64,000 nucleotides of DNA from Clostridium neonatale. GTDB lineage: Bacteria; Bacillota; Clostridia; Clostridiales; Clostridiaceae. The notes beneath the pieces are model-generated. The model was not told where the DNA came from. It searched no databases and saw only the letters and a program-made list of their open reading frames with translations. The stretch is taken from the NCBI RefSeq assembly GCF_001458595.1, contig NZ_LN890328.1:2546115-2610114 (forward strand), written 5' to 3'. The position numbers were made by a program, and so were the translations under genes. This document shows positions 17,309 to 26,719 of this stretch, in pieces (position 1 is the first letter of the stretch; the number at the start of each line of letters is the position of its first letter).

Positions 17309-18451
17309 TTAAGACAATCTATTTTTAAAATCTTCATACCCAAATTTTTTAATTACCTCTAAACCATTTTCTTCACTATACTTAACAATAGCTGGAAGGT
17401 TTACTCCATTGAAAGTATTATTCTTAACCATGGAATAAATGGCCATGTCACAAAATATAAGTTTATCTCCAATTTTTAAAGGCTCTTTAAATGAGTAGTC
17501 ACCTATTATATCTCCAGCTAAACAAGTTGGTCCACCAAATCTATATGTATATTCATATTCATTTGGCATTCCTGAATCAATAATATATGGTCTATAAGGC
17601 ATTGCAAGCACATCCGGCATATGACATTCAGCTGATGTATCTAATATTGCTATATTCATGCCATTCTTCATTATATCTAAAACTGTAGATACAAGAAATC
17701 CTGCATTTAGTGCTATTGCTTCACCTGGCTCTAAATAAACATCCACATTGTACTTATTTTTAATATATAAAATTGAATCTATTAATTTCTCCAACTCATA
17801 TCCCTCTCTTGTAATATGATGCCCACCACCAAAGTTTATCCATTTAACTTTTTCTATATATTTTCCAAACTTCTCATCAACAACTTTAATTGTACGTTCT
17901 AAAACATCTGCCCCTTGTTCACACATTGTATGAAAATGTAATCCATCAATTCCTTCAAATTCATCTTCTTCAAAGTTTTCTAAAGTAACTCCCATCCTTG
18001 AATTCTCAAAACACGGATTATATATATCAGTTTCAATTTCTGAATATTCTGGGTTTATTCTAATACCGCATTCTATTTTCTTATCTTTATGATTCTTAAC
18101 TTTATCTCTATATAGCTTCCATTGATTAAATGAATTAAATATTATATGATCGCTATATTTCATAATTTCATTAAACTCATCCATTCTATAAGCTGGTGAA
18201 AAAATATGTACTTCTTTTCCCATTTCCTCATATCCAAGTCGTGCTTCAAATAATGAGCTTGATGTTACTCCATTTAAATACTTTCCTATTAACGGAAATG
18301 TAGAAAACATAGAAAATGCTTTTGTTGCCAAAATAATTTTAGCTCCACTTTCTTTTTGAACACAGTCTAATATCTTTAGATTTTTTTCTAATAATCTTTC
18401 ATCAACTAAATAGCAAGGTGATGGCAGCATAGTTACATCTATATCTTTCAT
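17309..18451 (-). CDS. nspC: Carboxynorspermidine/carboxyspermidine decarboxylase
   Basis: 380 residues, a PLP-dependent alanine-racemase-fold decarboxylase. PLP lysine K44 lies in ILATKAFS. FHTMCEQG and WINFGGGHH are family motifs, and ILDTSAECHMPD carries the C-terminal active-site residues from the other subunit. It converts carboxyspermidine (or carboxynorspermidine) to spermidine (or norspermidine), the last step after the dehydrogenase at 18703. A terminator and ~250 bp separate it from that gene, so it may have its own promoter. The substrate carbon length cannot be read from sequence. Confidence 0.88.
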   Translation of the reverse strand: MKDIDVTMLPSPCYLVDERLLEKNLKILDCVQKESGAKIILATKAFSMFSTFPLIGKYLNGVTSSSLFEARLGYEEMGKEVHIFSPAYRMDEFNEIMKYSDHIIFNSFNQWKLYRDKVKNHKDKKIECGIRINPEYSEIETDIYNPCFENSRMGVTLENFEEDEFEGIDGLHFHTMCEQGADVLERTIKVVDEKFGKYIEKVKWINFGGGHHITREGYELEKLIDSILYIKNKYNVDVYLEPGEAIALNAGFLVSTVLDIMKNGMNIAILDTSAECHMPDVLAMPYRPYIIDSGMPNEYEYTYRFGGPTCLAGDIIGDYSFKEPLKIGDKLIFCDMAIYSMVKNNTFNGVNLPAIVKYSEENGLEVIKKFGYEDFKNRLS

Positions 18452-18648
18452 ATTATTATCCTTTCATCATAATATATTTATTTTCATATAGATATGTTTT
18501 AATAAAATGTTGTTACTATACGATTATATACAATTTTTCTCTATAGAAATCTGATTTATATATATCTTAAATTAATATAACAACATTTATTTAAAACATC
18601 CTTATATGATAAATCAATTTACAATCTTTCCTTTTACTAAAATATATT

Positions 18649-18683
18649 AAAAATGATGAAGAAAGTTATTCCTCATCATTTTT
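18649..18683 (-). terminator. Terminator after carboxyspermidine dehydrogenase
   Basis: AAAAATGATGA / TCATCATTTTT with a 13-nt loop, a few bases past the stop at 18703. It partly uncouples the decarboxylase gene from the rest of the cluster. Confidence 0.8.
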
Positions 18684-18702
18684 AGTTCTTATGCAATAAT
18701 TC

Positions 18703-19902
18703 TTATTTTAGTAATGTTGGATTAAAATCTTCTACCCAAGGTAATCCCCATTTATTTAATTCTTCCATGAATGGATCTGGATCAAATTCTTCTATATTAT
18801 GAACTCCCGGCTTATTCCATAATCCTTTTAAAATCATACTTGCCCCAATCATAGCTGGAACCCCTGTTGTATAAGAAATTGCTTGTGATCCTACTTCTTT
18901 ATAGCATTCCTGATGATCACACACATTGTAAACATAATAAGTTCTTGGCTTTCCATCCTTTATTCCTTGGAATATGCATCCTATGTTAGTTTTTCCTTTA
19001 GTTCTTGGACCAAGTGATGCTGGATCTGGTAAAATAGCTTTTAAGAATTGAAGTGGAACTATTTGTTTTCCTTCATATTCAATTGGTTCTATTGAAGTCA
19101 TCCCAACATTTTCAAGAACTCTTAAGTGAGTTAAATATTTTTCTGAAAATGTCATCCAGAATCTTATTCTTTTAATGCCTTTAATATTAAGACCTAATGA
19201 TTCTAATTCTTCATGATGTAATAAATAGATATCTTTTGGTCCTATTTGTGGTAAATCATATACTTCTTTTAATTCAAGTGGTTCTGTTTCAATCCATTCA
19301 CCATTTTCCCAATAACTACCCTTAGCAGTTATTTCTCTAATGTTTATTTCTGGATTAAAATTAGTTGCAAATGGATATCCATGATCTCCAGCATTAGCAT
19401 CTACTATATCTATATAGTGAATTTCATCAAAGTAATGCTTTTGAGCGTATGCACTAAATACTCCTGTAACCCCTGGATCAAATCCACTTCCAAGAAGTGC
19501 TGTAATACCAGCTTTTTTAAATTTTTCTCTATAAGCCCATTGCCACTTATATTCGAATTTAGCTGTATCAAGTGGTTCATAGTTAGCTGTATCAACATAG
19601 TGTGTCTTAGTCGCTAAACATGCATCCATTATTGTTAAATCTTGATACGGTAATGCTAAGTTTATAACAACATCTGGTTTAAAATCTTCAATAAGTGCTA
19701 TAAGTTCATCTACATTATCAGCATCAACTTTAGCTGTTTGGATCTTTGTCTTTCCACCTTGTAACTTTTCCTTTAAAGCATCACATTTTGATAAAGTTCT
19801 GCTTGCTATACAGATTTCTTCAAATACCTCTGAATTTTGACAACATTTATGAATTGCAACACTAGCAACTCCACCTGCTCCAATTATTAAAGCTCTTCCC
19901 AT
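18703..19902 (-). CDS. Carboxynorspermidine/carboxyspermidine dehydrogenase (saccharopine dehydrogenase family)
   Basis: 399 residues. The N-terminal NAD(P) fold begins ALIIGAGGVASVAIHKC. TALLGSGFDPGVTGVFSAYA and the long C-terminal substrate domain match the LYS1/CASDH group. It reductively condenses aspartate semialdehyde with putrescine (or diaminopropane) to the carboxylated triamine, which NspC then decarboxylates. Start ATG 19902 has GGAGG upstream. It lies 139 bp after speE; that gap contains a 7-bp tandem repeat. Family is firm, the diamine used is inferred. Confidence 0.87.
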   Translation of the reverse strand: MGRALIIGAGGVASVAIHKCCQNSEVFEEICIASRTLSKCDALKEKLQGGKTKIQTAKVDADNVDELIALIEDFKPDVVINLALPYQDLTIMDACLATKTHYVDTANYEPLDTAKFEYKWQWAYREKFKKAGITALLGSGFDPGVTGVFSAYAQKHYFDEIHYIDIVDANAGDHGYPFATNFNPEINIREITAKGSYWENGEWIETEPLELKEVYDLPQIGPKDIYLLHHEELESLGLNIKGIKRIRFWMTFSEKYLTHLRVLENVGMTSIEPIEYEGKQIVPLQFLKAILPDPASLGPRTKGKTNIGCIFQGIKDGKPRTYYVYNVCDHQECYKEVGSQAISYTTGVPAMIGASMILKGLWNKPGVHNIEEFDPDPFMEELNKWGLPWVEDFNPTLLK

Positions 19903-19921
19903 TTTTCATTCCTCCAATTTT

Positions 19922-19956
19922 ACAGTTAACAGTTAACAGTTGACAGCTGACAGTTA
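19922..19956. repeat. Five-unit 7-bp tandem repeat
   Basis: Units ACAGTTA, ACAGTTA, ACAGTTG, ACAGCTG, ACAGTTA lie end to end, 20 bp upstream of the dehydrogenase start codon. Copy number could vary by slippage and change the leader length or promoter spacing of that gene. Confidence 0.8.
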
Positions 19957-20040
19957 TACCAATTCATTTATTTACATATAATATTAACTATCTTCTATCA
20001 CTTGTAGACTATACAAACTGAGTAATATTTATTTAATTTT

Positions 20041-20892
20041 TTATTTTTCTACTTTTAAAAGTTCTTTCACATAAGTAGGTAATGCAAAGCATCCAACATG
20101 TATATCTGTATTGTAATATTTAGTCTTAATATCAAGCTTTTCCCAGACTTCTGCATCTAAGTCTTTTATAGGATCGTATTTTTTAGAAGCAAATCCAAAT
20201 AACCAATGTCCTGATGGATAAGTTGGTATATGTGCTTGATATACTTTGTGTATTTTAAATAAACCATAAATTTTTTCATGTGCATCCTGCATGGATTTTG
20301 CGTAATAATCATAATATGGACTTTCGTGTTGGTTAACTAATATGCCATCTTCAGTAAGTGCTTTGTAGCAATTGCCATAAAATTCTTTAGTAAACAGTCC
20401 TTCTCCTGGACCAAATGGGTCTGTAGAATCTACTATTATTAAGTCATACTCATTTTCTTTATTGCGTACAAACTTTAATCCATCTTCATAAAAAATATTT
20501 ACTCTTTCATCCTCAAGTTTACATGCAGTCTGTTGTAAATACTCCTTACATACCTCTACTACTCTTCTATCTATTTCAACCATGTCTATTTTTTCTACAG
20601 ATGAATATCTTGTTAATTCTCTTATTGTTCCACCATCACCGGCTCCAATAACTAATACATTTTTTATATTAGGATTAGTAGCCATCGGAACATGCACTAT
20701 CATATCATGATAAATAAATTCATCTTTTTCTGTCACCATCATAAGTCCGTCTAAAGTAAATATTCTTCCAAACTCCTTTGATTCCAATATATCTATTCTT
20801 TGAAATTCTGTTTCTTCTGAATATAGCGCTTTATCTATTTTAATCGAAAGCTTAACATTGTCTGTGTGCTTTTCTGTATACCATAATTCCAC
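20041..20892 (-). CDS. speE: Spermidine synthase (aminopropyltransferase)
   Basis: 283 residues. The Rossmann methyltransferase-like fold has VLVIGAGDGGTIRELTRY, which binds decarboxylated AdoMet, VDSTDPFGPGEGLFTKEFY with the catalytic Asp, and HIPTYPSGHWLFGFAS. It transfers aminopropyl to putrescine to give spermidine. The start codon is GTG at 20892, 3 bp after the speA stop, with GGAGGGAT five to six bases upstream. A nearby ATG is out of frame. It is co-transcribed with speA and speD. Use of agmatine instead of putrescine is possible because no agmatinase is encoded here. Confidence 0.9.
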   Translation of the reverse strand: MELWYTEKHTDNVKLSIKIDKALYSEETEFQRIDILESKEFGRIFTLDGLMMVTEKDEFIYHDMIVHVPMATNPNIKNVLVIGAGDGGTIRELTRYSSVEKIDMVEIDRRVVEVCKEYLQQTACKLEDERVNIFYEDGLKFVRNKENEYDLIIVDSTDPFGPGEGLFTKEFYGNCYKALTEDGILVNQHESPYYDYYAKSMQDAHEKIYGLFKIHKVYQAHIPTYPSGHWLFGFASKKYDPIKDLDAEVWEKLDIKTKYYNTDIHVGCFALPTYVKELLKVEK

Positions 20893-20895
20893 CTT

Positions 20896-22356
20896 CTATC
20901 CCTCCACTACATTAATGTTCTCAATTTTAGAGTCTTCTGTTCCAGTTAAAAAGCACCCTTTTTCTTTTGCATAACTTATATAATCTAAAATTTCCCGGGT
21001 AATTTTTTCACCTGGAGCAAGTATAGGAATTCCTGGCGGATAACACATCACAAACTCAGCACAAATCTTCCCATCACTTTCTTCCATTGGCATTGATCTT
21101 TTAGATGAATAAAATGCCTCTTGGGGAGTAAGTACAACTTCTGGATTTATATACTCATGATCAAACATTCCTGCTTTATCTTTTGAATGTAGTCTTTTTA
21201 TTTCTGATAAAGCTGAAATTAATCTTTCTATTGTAAGCTCCCTATCTCCAACTGATATTATTGCTAATATATTAGCAATATCTCCAAATTCAATTTGTAT
21301 TCCATATTCATCTCTTAATAAATCATAAACTTCTATACCTGCAAGTCCAGTATCTCTAGTGAATATAGATAACTTCGTTCTATCAAAATCAAAAACTTCA
21401 TCTCCATCTATAAGCTCTTCTGAAAAAGCATAATAACCACCTATTTTATTAATTTCTTCCCTTGCATATTCAGCCATTTTCTTAACTTTACAAAATATTT
21501 CTTTACCATGTAAAACTAGATCTCTTCTTGCCAAATCTAATGAAGACATTAATAAATATGATCCACTTGTTGTCTGTGTTAAATTAATAATCTGCCTTAC
21601 ATACCCTTGGTTTAAATCGCAATTTAAAAGTAAGAACGAGCTTTGTGTTAATGAGCCTCCAGTTTTATGCATGCTTACTGCTGCTAAATCAGCTCCAGCT
21701 TCTGTGGCAGAAATCGGCATATTATCTCCAAAATAGAAGTGTGTTCCATGAGCTTCATCAACTAAAACATACATACCATGTTCATGCGCTATTTTAGTTA
21801 TTTCTTTTAAGTTTGAACATATTCCATAGTACGTCGGATTATTTACCAATACAGCTTTCGCATCTGGATTTTCAATAATAGCTCTTTTAACATCTTCAAC
21901 TGACATTCCGAGAGGTATTCCGAGTTTTTTATTTACTCCTGGATTTATATAAACTGGAATTGCTCCACTTATTATCAATGCATTAATGGCACTTCTATGT
22001 ACATTACGTGGCATTATAATCTTTTCATCTTTTTTGCATACGCTCATAACCATTGCTTGTACAGCTGATGTTGTTCCATTAACCATAAAAAATGCATGCT
22101 TAGCATTAAATGCATCTGCTGCTAATTTTTCTGCTTCTTTTATAACTGATACAGGATGACAAAGATTGTCAAGTGGCTTCATTGAATTTACGTCAACAGA
22201 AAGACACTGTTCTCCCAAAAATTCCTTAAGCATAGGATTTCCACGACCTTGCTTATGTCCCGGAACATCAAAAGGAACTACCCTCGCCTTTTTATATCTC
22301 ATTAAAGCCTCATAAATAGGTGCTTTTGAATGAATATCCTTATTTTTTAAATTCAT
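20896..22356 (-). CDS. speA: Orn/Lys/Arg decarboxylase (biosynthetic arginine-type)
   Basis: 486 residues, fold-type I PLP enzyme of the short Orn/Lys/Arg decarboxylase group. VPGHKQGRGNP near the N-terminus, VDEAHGTHF holding the PLP-ring Asp200, and K231 in SMHKTGGSLTQSS as the PLP lysine. ATG 22356 is chosen because GGGGGA sits ~10 nt upstream; a start 13 codons earlier would overlap speD. In Bacillus and clostridia this enzyme usually makes agmatine from arginine, but related enzymes act on lysine or ornithine. Sequence alone does not settle this. Confidence 0.88.
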   Translation of the reverse strand: MNLKNKDIHSKAPIYEALMRYKKARVVPFDVPGHKQGRGNPMLKEFLGEQCLSVDVNSMKPLDNLCHPVSVIKEAEKLAADAFNAKHAFFMVNGTTSAVQAMVMSVCKKDEKIIMPRNVHRSAINALIISGAIPVYINPGVNKKLGIPLGMSVEDVKRAIIENPDAKAVLVNNPTYYGICSNLKEITKIAHEHGMYVLVDEAHGTHFYFGDNMPISATEAGADLAAVSMHKTGGSLTQSSFLLLNCDLNQGYVRQIINLTQTTSGSYLLMSSLDLARRDLVLHGKEIFCKVKKMAEYAREEINKIGGYYAFSEELIDGDEVFDFDRTKLSIFTRDTGLAGIEVYDLLRDEYGIQIEFGDIANILAIISVGDRELTIERLISALSEIKRLHSKDKAGMFDHEYINPEVVLTPQEAFYSSKRSMPMEESDGKICAEFVMCYPPGIPILAPGEKITREILDYISYAKEKGCFLTGTEDSKIENINVVEG

Positions 22357-22375
22357 AATGCTTGTCCCCCAAAAA

Positions 22376-23191
22376 TCAATATATATTAGTTCCACTAAAT
22401 ATTTCTATCATCTCTTTACGTAGGTTATGTTCAATCTCAAGCCTTTCTTTAGGCTTTATCTCATAAACATCTCTATTAAAAAGATAATTTTGAAGTTCTA
22501 TTTCTTTAATTAGCATTTTAGTGTGAAATATATTTGATTGATATACATTTATATCCAAGGCATCATACTTTTCTAAAGTTTTTTCATCAATATAATCTTG
22601 AATTGATGTTATCTTATGATCTATAAATAATTTTTTTCCATCTACATCTCGTGTAAATCCCCTAACGCGATAATCTATAGTTATAATATCAGAATCAAAA
22701 CTTCCAATAAGATAATTTAATGCATTTAAAGGAGATACCTCTCCACATGTAGATACATCAATATCAACACGAAAAGTTGCAATAGAATTATCAGGATGAT
22801 ATTCCGGATAAGTATGAACAGTTACATGACTCTTATCTAGATGTCCCACAACACTATCTCTTGTTTTTAAAATATCTATCTCACCACGATTACAAGATGG
22901 ATCTATCTCTTTCACCGCCAATGTTTCTTCTGAAATTAAAATTGTTACACTTGCTCCTTGAGGATCATAGTCTTGTTTAGAAATATTTAATATATGTGCA
23001 CCAATTGTTTTGGTTACATCACATAATATTTTTGTAAGTCTTTCTGAATTGTACTGTTCGTCAATATATGCAATATAATCTTTTTGTTCTCGTTCACTTT
23101 TTGCATAACAAACATCATAAATATTAAAACTAAGAGTTTTAGTTAGATTATTAAAGCCGTATAACTTCAACTTATTTTCCAACCCTAACAT
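22376..23191 (-). CDS. speD: S-adenosylmethionine decarboxylase proenzyme
   Basis: 271 residues, the size of the long E. coli-type bacterial AdoMet decarboxylase. Self-cleavage between K120 and S121 in HLDKSHVTVHTYPE would form the pyruvoyl group. CGEVSPLNALNYLI and DYRVRGFTRD are family segments. It produces the aminopropyl donor for SpeE. ATG 23191 is five bases after AAAGG; a GTG one codon earlier has too short a spacing. It is the first gene of the polyamine operon. Confidence 0.92.
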   Translation of the reverse strand: MLGLENKLKLYGFNNLTKTLSFNIYDVCYAKSEREQKDYIAYIDEQYNSERLTKILCDVTKTIGAHILNISKQDYDPQGASVTILISEETLAVKEIDPSCNRGEIDILKTRDSVVGHLDKSHVTVHTYPEYHPDNSIATFRVDIDVSTCGEVSPLNALNYLIGSFDSDIITIDYRVRGFTRDVDGKKLFIDHKITSIQDYIDEKTLEKYDALDINVYQSNIFHTKMLIKEIELQNYLFNRDVYEIKPKERLEIEHNLRKEMIEIFSGTNIY

Positions 23192-23564
23192 CACAGCCTT
23201 TCTTAATAATAAAAATAATTGCTATTTAAATAATTTTTAAATTTTAATTTTTATATTCATATATATAGATACTATTAAAGCCTTTAATATTGCCATCTAG
23301 TACATAATAATATTTTTTAGGTTTTCTTAAAAAATATTATTTTTTTATATCTTTTCTTAGTAATACTTAACTATCAGTTTAGTTTTCCTTAATTTTATTA
23401 ATAACATTTTACATTGTACTATATTTTTACTTAAAATTCCACTAAAAAAATAAATATTTTATAAATTTTCAAAAAAAAAATTAACTGCTATGGAAGTTTT
23501 AAAGTCTATTTAACTTCTATGACAGCTAATTTTTTGTTATTAAATCAAATTTTAAGAGTATGCA
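23192..23564. other. 373-bp intergenic region before the polyamine operon
   Basis: Contains the AT-rich promoter region of speD and the large terminator hairpin at 23475-23535 that ends the HD-domain gene. No further gene or known riboswitch was seen. Confidence 0.5.
23475..23535. terminator. Long terminator hairpin
   Basis: Arms of ~25 nt with about two or three mismatches, from AAAAAATTAACTGCTATGG to the complementary AGCTAATTTTTT. It sits just past the stop of the HD-domain gene. Its length exceeds an ordinary terminator stem. Confidence 0.75.
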
Positions 23565-24257
23565 TTACTGTTTCAATTTCATGGCTTTTTCTCTTACAAA
23601 TTTATTATATTCTTCTATAGTGAATAATTCAGGTTCTCTCACTTCTTCTAACATATGAGAAGCCTCTGCATCTGAATTGCTAAAAGCTAATACTGATTTA
23701 TAGGTTTCAATAGCTTTATTATAATCTCTGTGCTCTTCTCTAGGTACATAAGCTCCCATATGCCATCTTATCATCAAACATTCTTCTAATGATAATTTAA
23801 CAAATTGTTGCAATAATATTACACTTTTTTCTCCATGTCCTAATGGAATTTTTTCATCTATTTCATAGGATGCATATCCTATCCATTTTCCTGTAACTTC
23901 ATCTTTTTTCAATCTCATAGTCTTTTCGTAAATATTACATTTGCATAAATCGTGTAAATATCCTGTTAAATATATGGTATCATCGCTTAATCCTAATTTA
24001 TATTGCTCATTTTTCTGTAACATTAACTCAACCACATTATGAGAATGTACTGCTAAGCCTCCATCAAAATTTGAATGAAATTTTGTTGATGCTGGTGCTG
24101 TAAAATAGTCTGTTCTTTCTAAAAGATAATTAATCAGCTCTTCAATACCATCTCTTTTTATACTTCTTAATCTATCTAAAATAGTATCTTGTAGCTTCCT
24201 CATATCTTCCTTTTCTTTTTCTTTTGTTAATCTTTTTAAGTCGCTTAAATCGCTCAT
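23565..24257 (-). CDS. HD-domain hydrolase
   Basis: 230 residues. GGLAVHSHNVVEL supplies the first His and GYLHDLCKC the HD pair, followed by GHGEKSVILLQ and RWHMGAY, as in metal-dependent HD phosphohydrolases of the YhaM-like type. An N-terminal helical region rich in Lys/Glu (first ~35 residues) precedes it. It lacks an OB-fold nucleic-acid-binding domain, so YhaM-type exonuclease activity is not certain; a nucleotide hydrolase is possible. It is a single gene. Confidence 0.75.
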   Translation of the reverse strand: MSDLSDLKRLTKEKEKEDMRKLQDTILDRLRSIKRDGIEELINYLLERTDYFTAPASTKFHSNFDGGLAVHSHNVVELMLQKNEQYKLGLSDDTIYLTGYLHDLCKCNIYEKTMRLKKDEVTGKWIGYASYEIDEKIPLGHGEKSVILLQQFVKLSLEECLMIRWHMGAYVPREEHRDYNKAIETYKSVLAFSNSDAEASHMLEEVREPELFTIEEYNKFVREKAMKLKQ

Positions 24258-24421
24258 TGCAAATCTCCAATCTTAAAACTTTATTTTAGATAATTAAATA
24301 TTTAAATATATTATATAACTTTCTTCTTAAATCTTCACAATAAATATTTTAACATAAGAACTACATTTCTGTTAGATAATATACAATTATTAATTTTATT
24401 TATACCTATATATAAATAAAA

Positions 24422-24451
24422 AATGAGTAGATATAGTTTAATCTACTCATT
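24422..24451 (-). terminator. Terminator of DUF3892-like gene
   Basis: AATGAGTAGAT / ATCTACTCATT with an 8-nt loop and a T-run on the minus strand, 10 bp past the stop codon. Confidence 0.85.
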
Positions 24452-24460
24452 GTATAAATA

Positions 24461-24820
24461 TTATTCATTAATAATCGGAAGAGAACTTAAATTATTGTTT
24501 TCATTTTGATCTGGCAAACTTCTTAAATACTCCTCTCCATTTCTGCTACTTACAGATACTCCTGATAAAGCATTGTTTTTAGCCAATTCAACAGCATTCT
24601 CTTTTGATATTCTCTTTCCATTTGAAAGTTCATATCCTGTAACTGTACCATCCTTTTTTATTAGTGCAGTTATTTCTTTTTTATCTGTGTGAGTTTTTAA
24701 ATCATCGTTATTAAGATTTATAGTAGGATTACTATAGGTAACATCGCTATTAGCTGTAGAAATGTCAGTATTTGAAGTAAGAGGCAATCCACTTATGGCC
24801 ATATTAGTATCATTTTCCAT
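24461..24820 (-). CDS. DUF3892-containing protein
   Basis: 119 residues. An acidic, low-complexity N-terminal half (Thr/Asn/Ser-rich) leads to a compact DUF3892 domain: EITALIKKDGTVTGYEL, RISKENAVELAKNN, GVSVSSRNGEEYLRSLPD. DUF3892 proteins are common in Firmicutes and have no known function. ATG 24820 is chosen because AAGGTGGTG lies 7 nt before it; a GTG four codons upstream overlaps that ribosome site. No signal peptide. Confidence 0.75.
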   Translation of the reverse strand: MENDTNMAISGLPLTSNTDISTANSDVTYSNPTINLNNDDLKTHTDKKEITALIKKDGTVTGYELSNGKRISKENAVELAKNNALSGVSVSSRNGEEYLRSLPDQNENNNLSSLPIINE

Positions 24821-24897
24821 TAATAACACCACCTTATTCTTCTAACTTAATATCAACATTATCTTTCCCAATAGTAATACTTTAATACCGATATTTT

Positions 24898-25500
24898 TTA
24901 TAGTTCTATTTCATATTTTTTTAAATTTTCTTCAAGTGTATCAATATCTTTTAAATGTATACCATATAATCCGCTTTCCGTTGCTCCATCTACATTTATC
25001 TTTGTATCATCTATAAATATGCATTCTTTAGGATTCAAATTATATTTCTTTATTATTCTTTCATAAATCTCACATTCTGGCTTTAAAATTTTTTCTTCAT
25101 ATGAAACTACTCCTCCATCAAACTTCTTGAAAAAATCATATTTCTGAGTTACATATTTAAAAGCCAAATCGTGAAAATTTGACAAGTAATATATTTTATA
25201 TTTTTTTTCTTTTAAGGCTTCTAAAATTCTAATATTTTTTTCTATTGGAGTTAACATATCATACCAGTTTTCAAAGGCCATGTTTATATATTCCTTATAC
25301 TCTATATTTCTATCAATTATATTAGCTTTTGCTTCTTCTTCAGTAATTGTTCCTCTATCTAGTGAAATCCATTCTTCGCTTTGAAATATACCTTTATATA
25401 TTATTTCAATCTTTTCTAGCGGTATTTTTGACCCCAAGTACTTTTTAGCTTCAAAATTTAGCAAAACATTTCCTAGATCAAATATAATATTTTTAATCAT
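24898..25500 (-). CDS. HAD-superfamily hydrolase
   Basis: 200 residues. Motif I IIFDLGNVLLNF has the family Asp with Gly-Asn instead of a second Asp, as in the YihX/epoxide-hydrolase-N-terminal-like group. Motif II is YYLSNFHD, motif III a Lys in EEKILKPECEIYE, motif IV FIDDTKINVDGA. A helical cap lies between motifs I and II. Probably a small-molecule phosphatase; substrate unknown. ATG 25500 is used rather than 25509 because GGGGG directly abuts the earlier ATG. Confidence 0.8.
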   Translation of the reverse strand: MIKNIIFDLGNVLLNFEAKKYLGSKIPLEKIEIIYKGIFQSEEWISLDRGTITEEEAKANIIDRNIEYKEYINMAFENWYDMLTPIEKNIRILEALKEKKYKIYYLSNFHDLAFKYVTQKYDFFKKFDGGVVSYEEKILKPECEIYERIIKKYNLNPKECIFIDDTKINVDGATESGLYGIHLKDIDTLEENLKKYEIEL

Positions 25501-25563
25501 AATTATCATCCCCCAGAACTTTTAAAGTATCTTTCCTAATTATGATTATACACTAAACAAGAC

Positions 25564-26352
25564 TCAGTTCAACTTATCTTGATTTCTATAACTTCTATAC
25601 AATTTTTTTATTTCCTTATCTTCATTATATATTGTAAATGGCCACATTCTAGTTTCTTTTTTACATTTAATCCACTCAATTTTTAAATATATTTGTATTA
25701 CTTCATCTAATTCTTCTTGAATAAATTCTAATTCATTTTCATATCTTTGTAATATCTCATTACTATTAGTTTTAATATTTTTTATAGTATTTGTATCATA
25801 TATTTCCTTAATCTCATGTTTTAATTGCAATATATCTAATTCATCTATATTTTGCTTTTTACCACCTAACTTTATCAGCTCTTTTAAAAAACATTTTTCA
25901 TTTATAATTTCTAAAATAATATAAAACTTTTCTAAAATATTATTATCATCAACATTATCAAGCTCATCTTTATAATAGTTTAATAATAGATAATTATTTA
26001 TTATTGATTTTATTTCTTCTATATTATTCATTACTTTTCTATCTAGCTTCTTAGAAAAATTCAAATGCATTTTTATTAGTGCGATACTCCTCTCTAATTC
26101 ACACCTAAAGTTCATTTTATCTCTAATATCCCTACTTATTATGTATAAATTAGTTACATTACTGAGTTCTTTTAACTTTGATATATGATTTTTTAATTCA
26201 TCAAGCCAAGTTACTCTATACTTTGTTATATTGTTTATATACATACTTTTCTTATTTTGAAATAAGTTCAAAATGCTTGTAAATAAGGTTATTATCATAC
26301 CTAAAAATGTAACTATATCAATAGTTTGTATTTCTACTTTTCCTATTTTCAT
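25564..26352 (-). CDS. Unknown protein with N-terminal membrane anchor and helical body
   Basis: 262 residues that I do not recognise. A single hydrophobic segment (about residues 11-30, VTFLGMIITLFTSILNLF) would anchor the protein with its long body in the cytoplasm. The body is almost all charged helix (Lys, Glu, Asn, Ile), with likely coiled coils at residues ~85-130 and ~190-230. The segment after the anchor, TKYRVTWLDELKNHI, resembles that of other small anchored clostridial proteins of unknown role. ATG 26352 has TTGGAG 8 nt upstream. It is a single gene with nothing informative beside it. Confidence 0.6.
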   Translation of the reverse strand: MKIGKVEIQTIDIVTFLGMIITLFTSILNLFQNKKSMYINNITKYRVTWLDELKNHISKLKELSNVTNLYIISRDIRDKMNFRCELERSIALIKMHLNFSKKLDRKVMNNIEEIKSIINNYLLLNYYKDELDNVDDNNILEKFYIILEIINEKCFLKELIKLGGKKQNIDELDILQLKHEIKEIYDTNTIKNIKTNSNEILQRYENELEFIQEELDEVIQIYLKIEWIKCKKETRMWPFTIYNEDKEIKKLYRSYRNQDKLN

Positions 26353-26719
26353 GACATTCTCCAAATTTAATAATAATTTTTATTATTTCTTAAATTCGTT
26401 TTTATTATACCCAATAGGTAATTTACAAAATTTTATAAAAAATTTATATATTTTTTTACAAAATATTCTCACATACTTTAATTCCATTTTATTACATTCT
26501 TATTTCATATCATTTACATTTTTCTATGACATTAATTAATTAAGATATATTTTTGATTTAATTGGTAATTTTATTGTAATTAAAGTTTAATAAATACTTT
26601 TCATATGCTATTTGTTTATGAAATTTTTACACAAATTGACAACATGGTATTAGTTTTATAAAATCTATTTAACCTTTAACTTTAAGTATTCTTAAATAAT
26701 ATAGAGAGGGGCTATCATT
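26353..26719. other. 367-bp divergent intergenic region
   Basis: AT-rich region between the anchored unknown protein and the chemoreceptor. It holds the promoter at 26636-26664. Nothing else was recognised. Confidence 0.5.
26636..26664 (+). promoter_or_regulatory. Sigma-A type promoter of chemoreceptor gene
   Basis: TTGACA at 26636-26641, a 17-bp spacer, then TAAAAT at 26659-26664. This is ~55 bp upstream of the ATG at 26720. Confidence 0.6.

Noticed and set aside
19922..19956. Short repeats as a CRISPR array
   Set aside because: Seven-base units directly abut each other with no spacers, and there are no cas genes.
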